Position numbers and translations under genes: made by a program
The notes under the pieces: model-generated
The model's database searches: none
What the model was told of the DNA's origin: nothing
The model's input: the letters and a program-made list of their open reading frames with translations, nothing else
NCBI GenBank assembly: GCA_002134785.1
Contig: MBQZ01000018.1
Coordinates: 186,001-250,000, forward strand
Direction of reading: 5' to 3'
Length of the DNA: 64,000 bases
Source: Crenothrix sp. D3
GTDB lineage: Bacteria; Pseudomonadota; Gammaproteobacteria; Methylococcales; Methylomonadaceae
Part shown: positions 54,879 through 63,646 of the stretch, one piece after another
How the letters are laid out: the number at the start of each line of letters is the position of its first letter
How positions within the stretch are numbered: position 1 is the first letter of the stretch

Positions 54879-55874
54879 ATGACTCAACGTCTCTTTCGTA
54901 CTAGCTTTTTTTTGTTAGTGCTGTGTTTTTGCCAAGTTAGTAAGGCAGATGATAATAATGCGACTTGGCAAGGGCGTTTTACTCATTGGATGAGTGAGCA
55001 ATGGCAACAGCTGAAAAACAGCAATTTATCTGAACCGTCTGAGAATTATCAACCAGTGTTTAGCAAGCAAAGCCCTGTTAATCAGAAGGTGTATATTGTT
55101 GGCATTCATCCCTTGCATAACCCAAAACGCTTGTTTGAGGTGTACGCGCCTATCGTTGATTTTATTGATATGCAGCTGCCCAATGTGGAGCTGAAATTGG
55201 AAGCCTCGCGTAATTACGAGGAATTTGATAATAAACTTTACAGTGGGCATTTTGATTTTGCCATGCCTAATCCTTATCAAACGATTCTCTCATTGGCGCA
55301 TGGGTATCATATCTTTGGTAAAATGGCAGACGATGAGAATTTTCGCGGTATTATTCTAATTCGCAAAGACAGTAACATAAAAGAAGTAAGCGATTTAAAA
55401 GGCAAGGCAGTCGCTTATCCCGCTGAAACTGCATTAGCCGCGACCATGATGCCTCAGCAATATTTGCACACTAACGGACTTGACGTTAATACTGATATTG
55501 AAAACCGCTATGTCGGCTCACAGGAATCTTCCATTATGAATGTATTATTGGGTCATGTTGCTGCGGCGGCGACTTGGCCTGTACCTTGGAAAACCTTTAG
55601 TGCTGAGCATCCAGATCAGGCGGCGCAATTGATTATAAAATGGCAAACTGAATCATTACCCAATAATGGTTGGGTGGTGCGTAATGATGTGCCTACCGAA
55701 CTAGCCGCACAATTTGCACAAACGTTATTTGCTCTGCAAAACAGTGAACAGGGACTAAAAATGTTAGCAGCGATACCCGTGTCACGTTTTGAAGCCGCTA
55801 ATGAAAAAACCTACACCCCCGTGCAGGCGTTCATTGATAATTTTAACAAAACCGTCCGCCCTATCGAACAATGA
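54879..55874 (+). CDS. PhnD-like periplasmic binding protein
   Basis: 331 residues with a signal peptide (FFLLVLCFCQVSKA). It has the PhnD/SBP order: QKVYIVGIHPLHNPKRLFEVY, then FDFAMPNPYQTIL, RGIILIRKDSNIKEVSDLKGK and a VRNDVPTELAAQFAQTL tail. No ABC transporter genes follow; the next gene, overlapping by 4 bases, is a membrane GGDEF-EAL sensor. So it is probably a ligand sensor rather than a transporter part. The ATG at 54879 gives the normal signal; the longer frame starts with TTG. Confidence 0.85.
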   Translation: MTQRLFRTSFFLLVLCFCQVSKADDNNATWQGRFTHWMSEQWQQLKNSNLSEPSENYQPVFSKQSPVNQKVYIVGIHPLHNPKRLFEVYAPIVDFIDMQLPNVELKLEASRNYEEFDNKLYSGHFDFAMPNPYQTILSLAHGYHIFGKMADDENFRGIILIRKDSNIKEVSDLKGKAVAYPAETALAATMMPQQYLHTNGLDVNTDIENRYVGSQESSIMNVLLGHVAAAATWPVPWKTFSAEHPDQAAQLIIKWQTESLPNNGWVVRNDVPTELAAQFAQTLFALQNSEQGLKMLAAIPVSRFEAANEKTYTPVQAFIDNFNKTVRPIEQ

Positions 55875-58852
55875 GTAAGCTACTTTTAAAGTTCAGTCGT
55901 TGGCTGTTCAACTCTATTCAACGCCAACTGGCGTTAACTTTCAGTAGCGTTTCTCTATTAATGATGCTGGGTTTAGTGGGTTTATTATTAAAACAACAGC
56001 AAAACTTTCTCGATGATGCCAGTATTCGTCGCGCTAACGCCTTGGCTAATGGGCTATCGTATAGTAGTAGTTCTTGGGTGCTGGCGAATGATGTGGTTGG
56101 CTTGGGCGAGATTTTACAAGGTTATACTGACACCCCTAATTTAGATCGTGCGTTTGTTCTCAATAACCAAGGTGAAGTATTAGCCTCTACTCACCCACAA
56201 GAAGTCGGTCTATTTGTCAGTGATAATCTTAGTTTAGCATTACTCACTAAATCACCCGTGCCACAAGTATTGATTGCCAATAGCAATATAATTGATGTTG
56301 CCGCACCAATTATTGTGGATAAGCGGAAAATCGGTTGGATCAGGGTGGAATTAAATCAGCAAACTACCCATGCTGCGTTGCATTTGGTACTCCTGAATAG
56401 CTTAGGATTTATCGCCATTACTGCATTGATTGTGCTGATTATATCCACGTTGCTAGCGAAAGGCATGACACGGAGGTTACGGCAATTGATTAGTATTGCC
56501 CAGCAATGTGCCAGTGGCAATCGTAGTGTGCGTGCGAATGTCCAACACTGTGACGAAATTGATGATTTGGCACAAAATATTAATTTTATGCTGGATACGC
56601 TGACCCACTCTGAGCAACAACTGGATCGCCTTAATCATGTTTATGCGGCATGGACGGACAGTGTTGCGGCAATAGTTCGTGCAACCGATGAATCAACGTT
56701 ACTCAATCGTATTTGCGAAATTTTGGTTGAAAAGATCGACTTTCGCGTGGTTTTTATGAGTATAACGGACAATGACAATGAGTGGGTTCATGTGGTTGCT
56801 AGCAGTGACTGGCAGTCTCCCTATTTGAAGGGTCTACAAATATCCCCTGCGTGTCCAAAAACTCAAAAGGCAACAGGGGTAATAATACGCAAACAAGGCG
56901 CGGATACCCTGCTCATCGAAGCTGCCCACGCGGAGTCAATTGGTTCACTCGCCGATTTTCCATTAACCCGCTCTGGGAAAATTATCGGTAGCATCTCGGT
57001 ATGCTCGAAGGAAATCAATTATTTCAGTCCCGACATTATCATGCTACTGAATGGTTTGGCTGCTGATGTATCATTCGCGCTGGACAATTTTGACCATGAG
57101 CAACAGCGACAACAGGCAGAAACAGAACTGACACTTGCGGCTTCAGTATTTGAACATAGTCAGGAAGGTATTTTTATTACCGATGCTGATAAAATAATTG
57201 TCCGCGTCAACAATGCTTTTAGCCTGTTAACGGGCTACCAAGCGGAAGAAATCATTGGTTGCCCTCATTACCATCAATTACCTGTTTTTGAGCAGCAGGA
57301 CTTATATTTTTATCAATCGGTATGGGATCAAGTAGACACACAAGGTTATTGGCAAGGCGAGATTATAAATAGCCGTAAGAATGGTAGTAATTATATAGAA
57401 TGGCTAACTATTACACGAGTCATCGATAAGAATGCTCAGACCACGCATTATGTCGGCATTTTTGTCGATATTACTGATCACAAATTAAGCGAAGAGCGCA
57501 TACACAAACTGGCGTTTTATGACGTACTGACACAATTGCCTAATCGCCGCTTACTAATAGAGCGATTACGCTCAGCACTGGTAGACAGTCAGCGTAGCCA
57601 TAATTATGGGGTCTTAATGTTTATGGACCTAGACCGTTTTAAAATCCTCAATGACACGCATGGTCACGACCTCGGCGATCAATTATTAATCGAAGTCAGT
57701 CAACGCATTACCCATTGTATACGCGAGCAGGATACCGTTGCGCGGCTGGGCGGTGATGAATTTGTCATCCTACTAGAGGAATTAGCAGGAAACAGTGAGA
57801 CTGCAACGTTACTTGCTCAGCGTATAGGTAATAAAATTTTACACGCACTCAGTCAACCTTATATGCTGCATCATGTTAATTTACACGGTCACTTGCTACC
57901 TATTGAACACCATGCCAGTGCTAGCATTGGTCTAAAGCTATTTCAAGGCACACACATTAGCAGTGATGATTTATTGAAACAGGCTGATATGGCAATGTAT
58001 CAAGCCAAAGAAGCAGGACGCAACACGCTGCGAATATTCGACCCAGAAATGCAATTCAAATTAAACCAGCGTGCCTTATTAGAAGCCGATATACGAGCAG
58101 CTATGCAGGACAATCAGTTTCACCTAAATTATCAAGTTCAAGTCAACGCAGCAAGTGAGGCTATCGGTGCAGAAGTATTACTGCGTTGGAAGCATCCACT
58201 GCGTGGTTTTGTCTCACCAGCGGAGTTTATTCCCTTAGCTGAAGAATCTGGTTTGATTAGTGCGTTAGGGCTATGGGTACTCAGAGAAAGTTGTAAAACG
58301 CTCGCTGCTTGGGCAAAACGACCAGCAACCCAACACTTAATCCTTGCCGTCAATGTCAGCGCCAAACAATTTATTTCGGACAATTTTGTCGAACAGGTCA
58401 AGGCTATTCTTAATGAAACCCACATCAATCCTAAATTACTAAAGCTAGAAATTACCGAAAGCATCATTGTAGCGAATGTCGAACAGATTATTAACATCAT
58501 GAATACCTTGCGTGAGCTGGGCATTAGCTTTTCAATGGATGATTTTGGCACGGGCTATTCATCATTGTCTTATTTGCAACGCCTACCTTTATCACAACTA
58601 AAAATCGACCAATCATTTGTGCGTAATTTGACGGACAATAACAACGACACAGCGATTATTCGCACCATATTGGCATTAGGCAAAAGTTTAGCTATTAATG
58701 TGATTGCGGAAGGCGTGGAAACCCAACAACAACATGATTATTTGCTAAGTAGTGGCTGTGAATTTTTTCAAGGCTATTTATTTGGCAAACCTGAACTGTT
58801 GCCATTTTTTGAACAACGATTCATGACACACCCTATTAATAGCGCAAATTAA
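55871..58852 (+). CDS. Membrane sensor with HAMP-GAF-PAS-GGDEF-EAL
   Basis: 993 residues. Helix about 20-42, a periplasmic sensing part to about 170, helix about 178-198 (SLGFIAITALIVLIISTLLA), HAMP (about 200-255), GAF (about 270-420), PAS (about 430-550), GGDEF (about 555-725) and EAL (about 735-985). GGDEF is intact (ARLGGDEFVILLEE) with I-site REQD. The EAL part has EVLLRW, DDFGTGYSSLSYLQRLP and KIDQSFVRN, also intact. It probably switches c-di-GMP levels on input from the binding protein encoded just upstream. Confidence 0.92.
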   Translation: MSKLLLKFSRWLFNSIQRQLALTFSSVSLLMMLGLVGLLLKQQQNFLDDASIRRANALANGLSYSSSSWVLANDVVGLGEILQGYTDTPNLDRAFVLNNQGEVLASTHPQEVGLFVSDNLSLALLTKSPVPQVLIANSNIIDVAAPIIVDKRKIGWIRVELNQQTTHAALHLVLLNSLGFIAITALIVLIISTLLAKGMTRRLRQLISIAQQCASGNRSVRANVQHCDEIDDLAQNINFMLDTLTHSEQQLDRLNHVYAAWTDSVAAIVRATDESTLLNRICEILVEKIDFRVVFMSITDNDNEWVHVVASSDWQSPYLKGLQISPACPKTQKATGVIIRKQGADTLLIEAAHAESIGSLADFPLTRSGKIIGSISVCSKEINYFSPDIIMLLNGLAADVSFALDNFDHEQQRQQAETELTLAASVFEHSQEGIFITDADKIIVRVNNAFSLLTGYQAEEIIGCPHYHQLPVFEQQDLYFYQSVWDQVDTQGYWQGEIINSRKNGSNYIEWLTITRVIDKNAQTTHYVGIFVDITDHKLSEERIHKLAFYDVLTQLPNRRLLIERLRSALVDSQRSHNYGVLMFMDLDRFKILNDTHGHDLGDQLLIEVSQRITHCIREQDTVARLGGDEFVILLEELAGNSETATLLAQRIGNKILHALSQPYMLHHVNLHGHLLPIEHHASASIGLKLFQGTHISSDDLLKQADMAMYQAKEAGRNTLRIFDPEMQFKLNQRALLEADIRAAMQDNQFHLNYQVQVNAASEAIGAEVLLRWKHPLRGFVSPAEFIPLAEESGLISALGLWVLRESCKTLAAWAKRPATQHLILAVNVSAKQFISDNFVEQVKAILNETHINPKLLKLEITESIIVANVEQIINIMNTLRELGISFSMDDFGTGYSSLSYLQRLPLSQLKIDQSFVRNLTDNNNDTAIIRTILALGKSLAINVIAEGVETQQQHDYLLSSGCEFFQGYLFGKPELLPFFEQRFMTHPINSAN

Positions 58853-58854
58853 AA

Positions 58855-59982
58855 ATGACGCTGTTATTATTCAAAAAAATTATTCTCCCGCTGATAACGT
58901 TGGCTTTTCAGTCTGTCGCGCTTGCTGATAACACCGATTCTCCTTATTTCAAAGGCGGCAAATTAGATGCTTTTTACGACCGTCAAGATAACGGCAGTTT
59001 TCAAGTCAATAGCCTCTTATGGTCGCCTGTTGTTAAAGGCGGGCATGGCATTATTGTGTCTGAAACAGGTGCGAAAGACATTAATTACTATGGCGGTTTT
59101 GTCAGACCCTTATTGACGCATCCTGAATGGGGCGATTTAATTTTAGGGGCGCAAAGTATTATTCAAGGCAATAAAAATCAAGTCGAAGTGCAAGGCGAAT
59201 ACCGTTTGCCGTTTGGCTTAGGTTTCGGCGGTGGTTTTGTGGATCGTGAATATAATGAACCCGATGTTAAATTTGCCAAAATTTCCTTTCGCAACAAATG
59301 GCAAGACATTAACTACATTCTGTCCACGCAATGGCAACGCTATCAAAATCAAGACTACGCAGGCGGTTATGTTGCGGTTTATAACCAATCATTGATGGCG
59401 AGTTGGGGTAATGATGGCGAACAATGGCGCAGTACCTTTGGCTATATCGCTCCCGATAGAGGCGAAGAAAACCTAAGGCCCGCGCTTGAAGTGTTTTATG
59501 TCGATAACAGCATCGGCAAAGTGGATGGCTCTAAGGATTTGATGGTGACGGCTAGCTTAGGATTTCGGAAAGGTTTTTTAAGCAATGAATCACGACTAGG
59601 TCGAGCAATGGGGCCAACAGGCGTGGAATTTTCTAATCCGCTGGGGTTTTTAGCCCCCAACTTTAACCGCCGTCAAACGGATTGGGAAGTGGGTGATTTT
59701 GCCAATTTTCGGTTTATTCATAAAACCCTATCTAACGGTAAACGTGAAGAAACCCTAGAAACCGCTATCTACCCTTTGCAGTTTTTATTGGGCAATAACA
59801 ATTTATTGAGTGCTTTATTCGTGGGCGTTGGCAATACTAGCCCCAATCCAGGTAAAGATGGCGTAAGTGGTTTGTTTGGTTATCATAAACGACTCGGTAA
59901 TTTTGAATCGAGTGCCAGAGTTCAGCATGATTTTGACCGCAACGATACCTCTTTATTTGTCAGTGTCATTCAATGGCTATAA
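58855..59982 (+). CDS. Outer-membrane beta-barrel-like protein
   Basis: 375 residues with a signal peptide (LPLITLAFQSVALA). The body is alternating polar/aromatic strands (for example YRLPFGLGFGGGFVDREY, WQDINYILSTQWQRYQNQ, SARVQHDFDRNDTSLFVS) with Gly/Asn-rich turns, ending SVIQWL. No family is recognised. It is 2 bases after the sensor gene, so it is the third gene of that operon. Confidence 0.7.
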   Translation: MTLLLFKKIILPLITLAFQSVALADNTDSPYFKGGKLDAFYDRQDNGSFQVNSLLWSPVVKGGHGIIVSETGAKDINYYGGFVRPLLTHPEWGDLILGAQSIIQGNKNQVEVQGEYRLPFGLGFGGGFVDREYNEPDVKFAKISFRNKWQDINYILSTQWQRYQNQDYAGGYVAVYNQSLMASWGNDGEQWRSTFGYIAPDRGEENLRPALEVFYVDNSIGKVDGSKDLMVTASLGFRKGFLSNESRLGRAMGPTGVEFSNPLGFLAPNFNRRQTDWEVGDFANFRFIHKTLSNGKREETLETAIYPLQFLLGNNNLLSALFVGVGNTSPNPGKDGVSGLFGYHKRLGNFESSARVQHDFDRNDTSLFVSVIQWL

Positions 59983-60094
59983 CGCCGCTGCATAGTGCGA
60001 TTTAATACATCATCCGTTCATATTACATTCAGCAACCACCCGTTATTATTTAGCTAACAATGAGTTAGTAACGTTAAAACAAGAGGTGATGACA

Positions 60095-60286
60095 ATGAAT
60101 GCAATCAATCAAAATAAAACACCAGAAATTAACCTTGATAATAATTTTGACGCACTGTGTCAAGGGTTTGGCGGCGGCAGTGTGTATGGTTTGGAATATA
60201 TCATCGAAGATTTCTTTCAGAATAAAACAGTGAAAAACCCTGTTCCTGTCCGTGATACCGTCGATTGGTTTGGCTTGAATACCTGA
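60095..60286 (+). CDS. Small unknown protein (63 aa)
   Basis: A frame with AAGAGG ribosome site 8 bases before the ATG at 60095. It has DNNFDALCQGFGGGSVYGLEY followed by a IIEDFFQNK stretch and ends DWFGLNT. No signal peptide or membrane helix. I recognise no family. Gly/aromatic content recalls precursor peptides, but there is no modification enzyme nearby. Confidence 0.45.
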   Translation: MNAINQNKTPEINLDNNFDALCQGFGGGSVYGLEYIIEDFFQNKTVKNPVPVRDTVDWFGLNT

Positions 60287-60347
60287 GAGCAACCTGCCCC
60301 TACGGTGGGTTAGTTTTTCGCTTGACTAGAATAAATTCCATGATGGC

Positions 60348-60511
60348 TTATTGCTTAGCAATGATTTTCGGCGCAATGCCAAAATGTTTTATAAACGCCG
60401 CGCTAAAATTATTGGCATGACTATAACCCACAAAATCTGATGCCACGCTGACTTGGCAATGCGTAGAGTTTTGAAATTCATCATTCAGAATATCGCGAGC
60501 TAATTGGGCAG
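60348..60511 (-). pseudogene. C-terminal fragment of an AraC-family regulator
   Basis: The minus strand reads AQLARDILNDEF, then VASDFVGYSHANNFSAAFIK and HFGIAPKIIAKQ before a stop. That is the second helix-turn-helix and end of an AraC/XylS DNA-binding domain. The upstream part is lost at the point where an IS1-type element begins. No matching N-terminal part is seen on the other side of the element. Confidence 0.8.
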
Positions 60512-60512
60512 T

Positions 60513-61255
60513 AGTGCTAAAACAAGTAATGCTATATGGTTTTTAGTTAAATTATAATGGCAAATGAAATAGGCAATCGCACCGATATGATTAGACAGTT
60601 TTTTAGAAAAAGCCAAAGAATCCCTGACTAATCGAGATACCCGTTGTCTGAGAGTACCGTTAAAACGTTCAATGTGATTGGAGAGCATCGCTTTGTTTGC
60701 TAACCCGATGGTATTGTTTTTCGGGAATAACACCCACATAAGCGTCATAAAGATCGGTATAAAACTCAGCGTGTTGTTTATAAGCGTCAGGGATTTTTTG
60801 CCACAATTCACGAGCGGCATCTTTATCACGACTACCAACATAAAAGGCGATGACTTGGCGGGTGTGTACATCGATAGCAGTCCATATCCACTGCTTATTA
60901 TTTTTATTACCAACGAAACGCCACATCTCGTCTGCTTCAACTTCCAGCAAAAAAATGGCAGCGGCTACATTTTTGCTATCAACAGGCTTAACATTTAAAT
61001 CAGCGGGCAAGTGTTCATAAACTTCAACGCGTATACCTCAGTCTCAAATCAGTATATTTTCTCTAAACTGAGTTTAAATTGCACTATTGAGCATTACTAT
61101 GACTTACGCATTGACAGGCAAAATATACTGTTAAAACAATAAGTTACATGGCAAATGCCTTTAAAAATACCTGCCAAAATTTCATCGTAACCTATTGATT
61201 TTACATTAACTATTTTTATCAATGCGTAAGTCATAATTACTTGTTTAGCACCACC
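60513..61255 (-). mobile_element. IS1-family relic lacking InsA, with nested MITE
   Basis: Its ends are like those of the copy at 2396 (left with one extra A, right ending TTGTTTAGCACCACC). The interior is InsB on the minus strand, split by a frameshift: one frame has ADEMWRFVGNKNNKQWIW and IDVHTRQVIAFYVGSRD, the next has NHIERFNGTLRQRVSRLV and NHIGAIAYFICHYN. InsA is deleted between about 61027 and 61028. It carries a MITE at 61098-61235 and cuts an AraC-type gene. It is the mirror of copy 2396, which lost InsB but kept InsA. Confidence 0.8.
61098..61235. mobile_element. 138-bp MITE with 17-base perfect ends, nested in IS relic
   Basis: Perfect inverted ends TATGACTTACGCATTGA / TCAATGCGTAAGTCATA enclose about 100 bases with no frame of note. 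The five-base target ATTAC is repeated at 61093-61097 and 61236-61240, and removing the element restores the IS end GCATTACTTG. So the insertion is recent relative to the IS. Confidence 0.9.
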
Positions 61256-61492
61256 CATTTTATAAATCACACGCGTAAAAAATACTTCAATTACCCCATA
61301 CTGCTAATTCGATGCAGAGAAATTTTTTAGCTATATCCTTATCAAAAGCAACCCAACAGGCTTTTTCGGAGTTGCAATGTTTAAAGGCTGCGTAACATCA
61401 GTATATAATCAAACATTGCGCCTGTATAAAACGAACAAATAACAGTATAGTGCCACCCACTGTTTTAAAAATACAACCTCAGGAAGTTTTTC

Positions 61493-62029
61493 ATGTCCAT
61501 TAGAAAATTTAAAAACAAACAGCCACGCATTGGTAACGCTGTTTATATTGATGACAGTGCCGTTATTATTGGCGACGTAACGCTAGGCGATGACGTATCC
61601 ATTTGGCCAACCACTGTATTAAGAGGTGATGTTGAAAGTATTACTATTGGTGACGGCACTAATATACAAGATGGCTCGGTACTACACACTACCCACGCAC
61701 ACCATGACTCAGAACCCAGTTACCCTGTGACCGTTGGCAAAGGTGTCACCATTGGACACAAAGCCGTCATTCACGCCTGTACCATCGGTAACTACTGCTT
61801 AATTGGCATGGGATCTATTATTATGGATGGCGCAGTCATTGAAGATTACGTTATCTTAGGTGCAGGTTCATTAGTCCCTCATTCTAAACGATTAGACAGC
61901 GGGCATCTTTATGTTGGCTCACCTGCCAGACGCGTCAGACCCTTGAATGATGCTGAAAAAGAATTTTTACATTATTCTTATAAACATTACATCGAACTGA
62001 AAAACGAATATCTGACATTAGAGAACTAA
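61493..62029 (+). CDS. yrdA: Gamma-carbonic-anhydrase-like hexapeptide-repeat protein (YrdA)
   Basis: 178 residues. The left-handed beta-helix hexapeptides are visible (VIIGDVTLGDDVSIWP, VLRGDVESITIGDGTNIQDGSVLHT). His ligands of the gamma-CA type are in LHTTHAHH and GHKAVIHACTIG. It starts with MSIRKF after a AGGAAG ribosome site. yrdA commonly neighbours aroE in gammaproteobacteria, as here. True carbonic anhydrase activity of YrdA is unclear. Confidence 0.9.
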   Translation: MSIRKFKNKQPRIGNAVYIDDSAVIIGDVTLGDDVSIWPTTVLRGDVESITIGDGTNIQDGSVLHTTHAHHDSEPSYPVTVGKGVTIGHKAVIHACTIGNYCLIGMGSIIMDGAVIEDYVILGAGSLVPHSKRLDSGHLYVGSPARRVRPLNDAEKEFLHYSYKHYIELKNEYLTLEN

Positions 62030-62062
62030 TAAAGTAGGCGCGAATTTATTCGCGCCGACCTA

Positions 62063-62893
62063 TCACCGTTCTGCATTTAACAAGGCAATCACAGGCAAGG
62101 TCTCAGGACGTACCCCGCGCCAAATAAAAAACGCTTCCGCCGCTTGTTCGACCAACATTCCTAAACCATCCAGACTTTTTAACGCGCCTTGTTCCACACC
62201 CCAGCGCACAAACGCCGTCGGTTCATTGCTGTATGCCAAATCATAACAAACGCCTTGTTCAGCTAATAAACCCGCTGGCAACGGTGGCAACTGCCCGCTT
62301 AAACTCGCCGAAGTTGCATTTAAAATCACCTCAAACGGCGCGTGATGACTTAAATCCGCAAACCCACAACCAGACACATCGCCCTTATGAGCAAACTCCG
62401 CTGCCAAAGCAACCGCCTTATCAATGGTGCGATTAGCAATCACAATACACGCGGGTAATTGTTCCAACAACGGCAACAAAATTCCGCGACTTGCCCCGCC
62501 TGCACCCAGCAACAAAATCCGCTTTCCAACTAAAGCAATACCATGATTTACCAACAAATCCCGCACCAAACCACAACCATCGGTATTATCGCCCAACACC
62601 GACCCATCTGCCTGCAAAGCCAAGGTATTCAATGCCTTAGCCAATTCTGCCCGTTCCGTTTTCCGCACCGCCCACGCCCAAGCCAACTCCTTCAACGGCA
62701 CAGTACAATTCAAACCCTTACCGCCCTGAGCAAAAAACGCCTCCGCTGTCGAGTTAAATTCATCCGCCGAAACCTCCTCAGCCGTATACACCAACGCCTG
62801 CCCCGTCTGCTCCGCAAATAATTGATGAATACGCGGTGATTTACTGTGTTTAATCGGTTGCCCAAAAACCGCGTAGCGGTCTAGTAATGTCAT
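62063..62893 (-). CDS. aroE: Shikimate dehydrogenase
   Basis: 276 residues. N-terminal shikimate site RYAVFGQPIKHSKSP, catalytic Lys in NCTVPLKELAW, NADP site LLGAGGASRGILLPL and IANRT, and a final segment GLGMLVEQAAEAFFIWRG. The ATG at 62893 is chosen (MTLLDRYAVFG, AAGGA site upstream); the longer frame adds 22 residues without homology. It reduces 3-dehydroshikimate in aromatic amino acid synthesis. Confidence 0.95.
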   Translation of the reverse strand: MTLLDRYAVFGQPIKHSKSPRIHQLFAEQTGQALVYTAEEVSADEFNSTAEAFFAQGGKGLNCTVPLKELAWAWAVRKTERAELAKALNTLALQADGSVLGDNTDGCGLVRDLLVNHGIALVGKRILLLGAGGASRGILLPLLEQLPACIVIANRTIDKAVALAAEFAHKGDVSGCGFADLSHHAPFEVILNATSASLSGQLPPLPAGLLAEQGVCYDLAYSNEPTAFVRWGVEQGALKSLDGLGMLVEQAAEAFFIWRGVRPETLPVIALLNAER

Positions 62894-63208
62894 TATTGTT
62901 ATGTCCTTTTTTTTAAAAAAGTAGTCATGAAAGCAGTGATAAGGTTTAGTTTGTTGCAAATAATAGCATAAACGCTAACGTGTCTGAGATAGTGATGAAT
63001 TGATGTAAAATCATGAAAGCAGCTTTTTTTGGGTGAAAAATTACGAATAACTTTTGCATAGATGCTTACATTATTTTTGAGTGCTAAAAAAATTCTGATT
63101 ACCTGAGTAGGTTTCTGTACACTATCCTCAGCATTTTAAAATGCGTTACTGTGTTTTAAAAGCAAACAGCCAATGTACAACCCAATAAGAATAAGAGGGA
63201 TAACCATA

Positions 63209-63616
63209 ATGAATAAATCAAAATTATTAGCTTTGTTGTTTGTTACCTTTAATCTAAGCATTGCTAATGCAGTAGATCACAGTGCGCATGGTGGTGGAAG
63301 TGGTGGAAGTAGCAGCCCTACAACGTGTGAAAAGCCGCATTTGTCTAAATTTTTACCTGTGAATTTAGCCTTAGTTGCACCTAACTCTGAACTTTCTTTT
63401 AGAGTCAGCAACATTGCCAATCCTGAGCAAATTACTGTCACAGTAAAAAATATTCCAGTTGATATTGTTGCCGAATTTAAAGACCCATTTTACGCCGTAA
63501 CTGCAAAATTACCTGAGTCACTACGCAATACAGTGGCGCGAATTAATATAAAGGTCAGCGGGAAAAATGCTCATTGCGAAGCAGAAAATGGCTGGCTGGT
63601 AAAAATATCCGAGTAA
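63209..63616 (+). CDS. Small secreted protein with His/Gly-rich N-terminus
   Basis: 136 residues with a signal peptide (LLALLFVTFNLSIANA), then DHSAHGGGSGGSSS and an about 95-residue beta-rich domain with two Cys (TCEKPH and HCEAENGW) likely to pair. No family recognised; the DHSAH stretch could bind metal, which is a guess. The ATG at 63209 follows an AAGAGGGA ribosome site; the longer frame start lacks one. Confidence 0.65.
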   Translation: MNKSKLLALLFVTFNLSIANAVDHSAHGGGSGGSSSPTTCEKPHLSKFLPVNLALVAPNSELSFRVSNIANPEQITVTVKNIPVDIVAEFKDPFYAVTAKLPESLRNTVARINIKVSGKNAHCEAENGWLVKISE

Positions 63617-63646
63617 TTATTCACTTTACGCAAACCGCAAAAAAAT

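Noticed and set aside
54879-55874. Phosphonate ABC transporter operon
   Set aside because: Neither ATPase nor permease gene is adjacent; the next genes are a GGDEF-EAL sensor and an outer-membrane protein.
60500-60940. Intact transposase gene
   Set aside because: It is one of two overlapping frames of a frameshifted InsB, and InsA is deleted.
62233-62821. Plus-strand frames opposite aroE
   Set aside because: They are shadows of the aroE coding sequence and show no family features.
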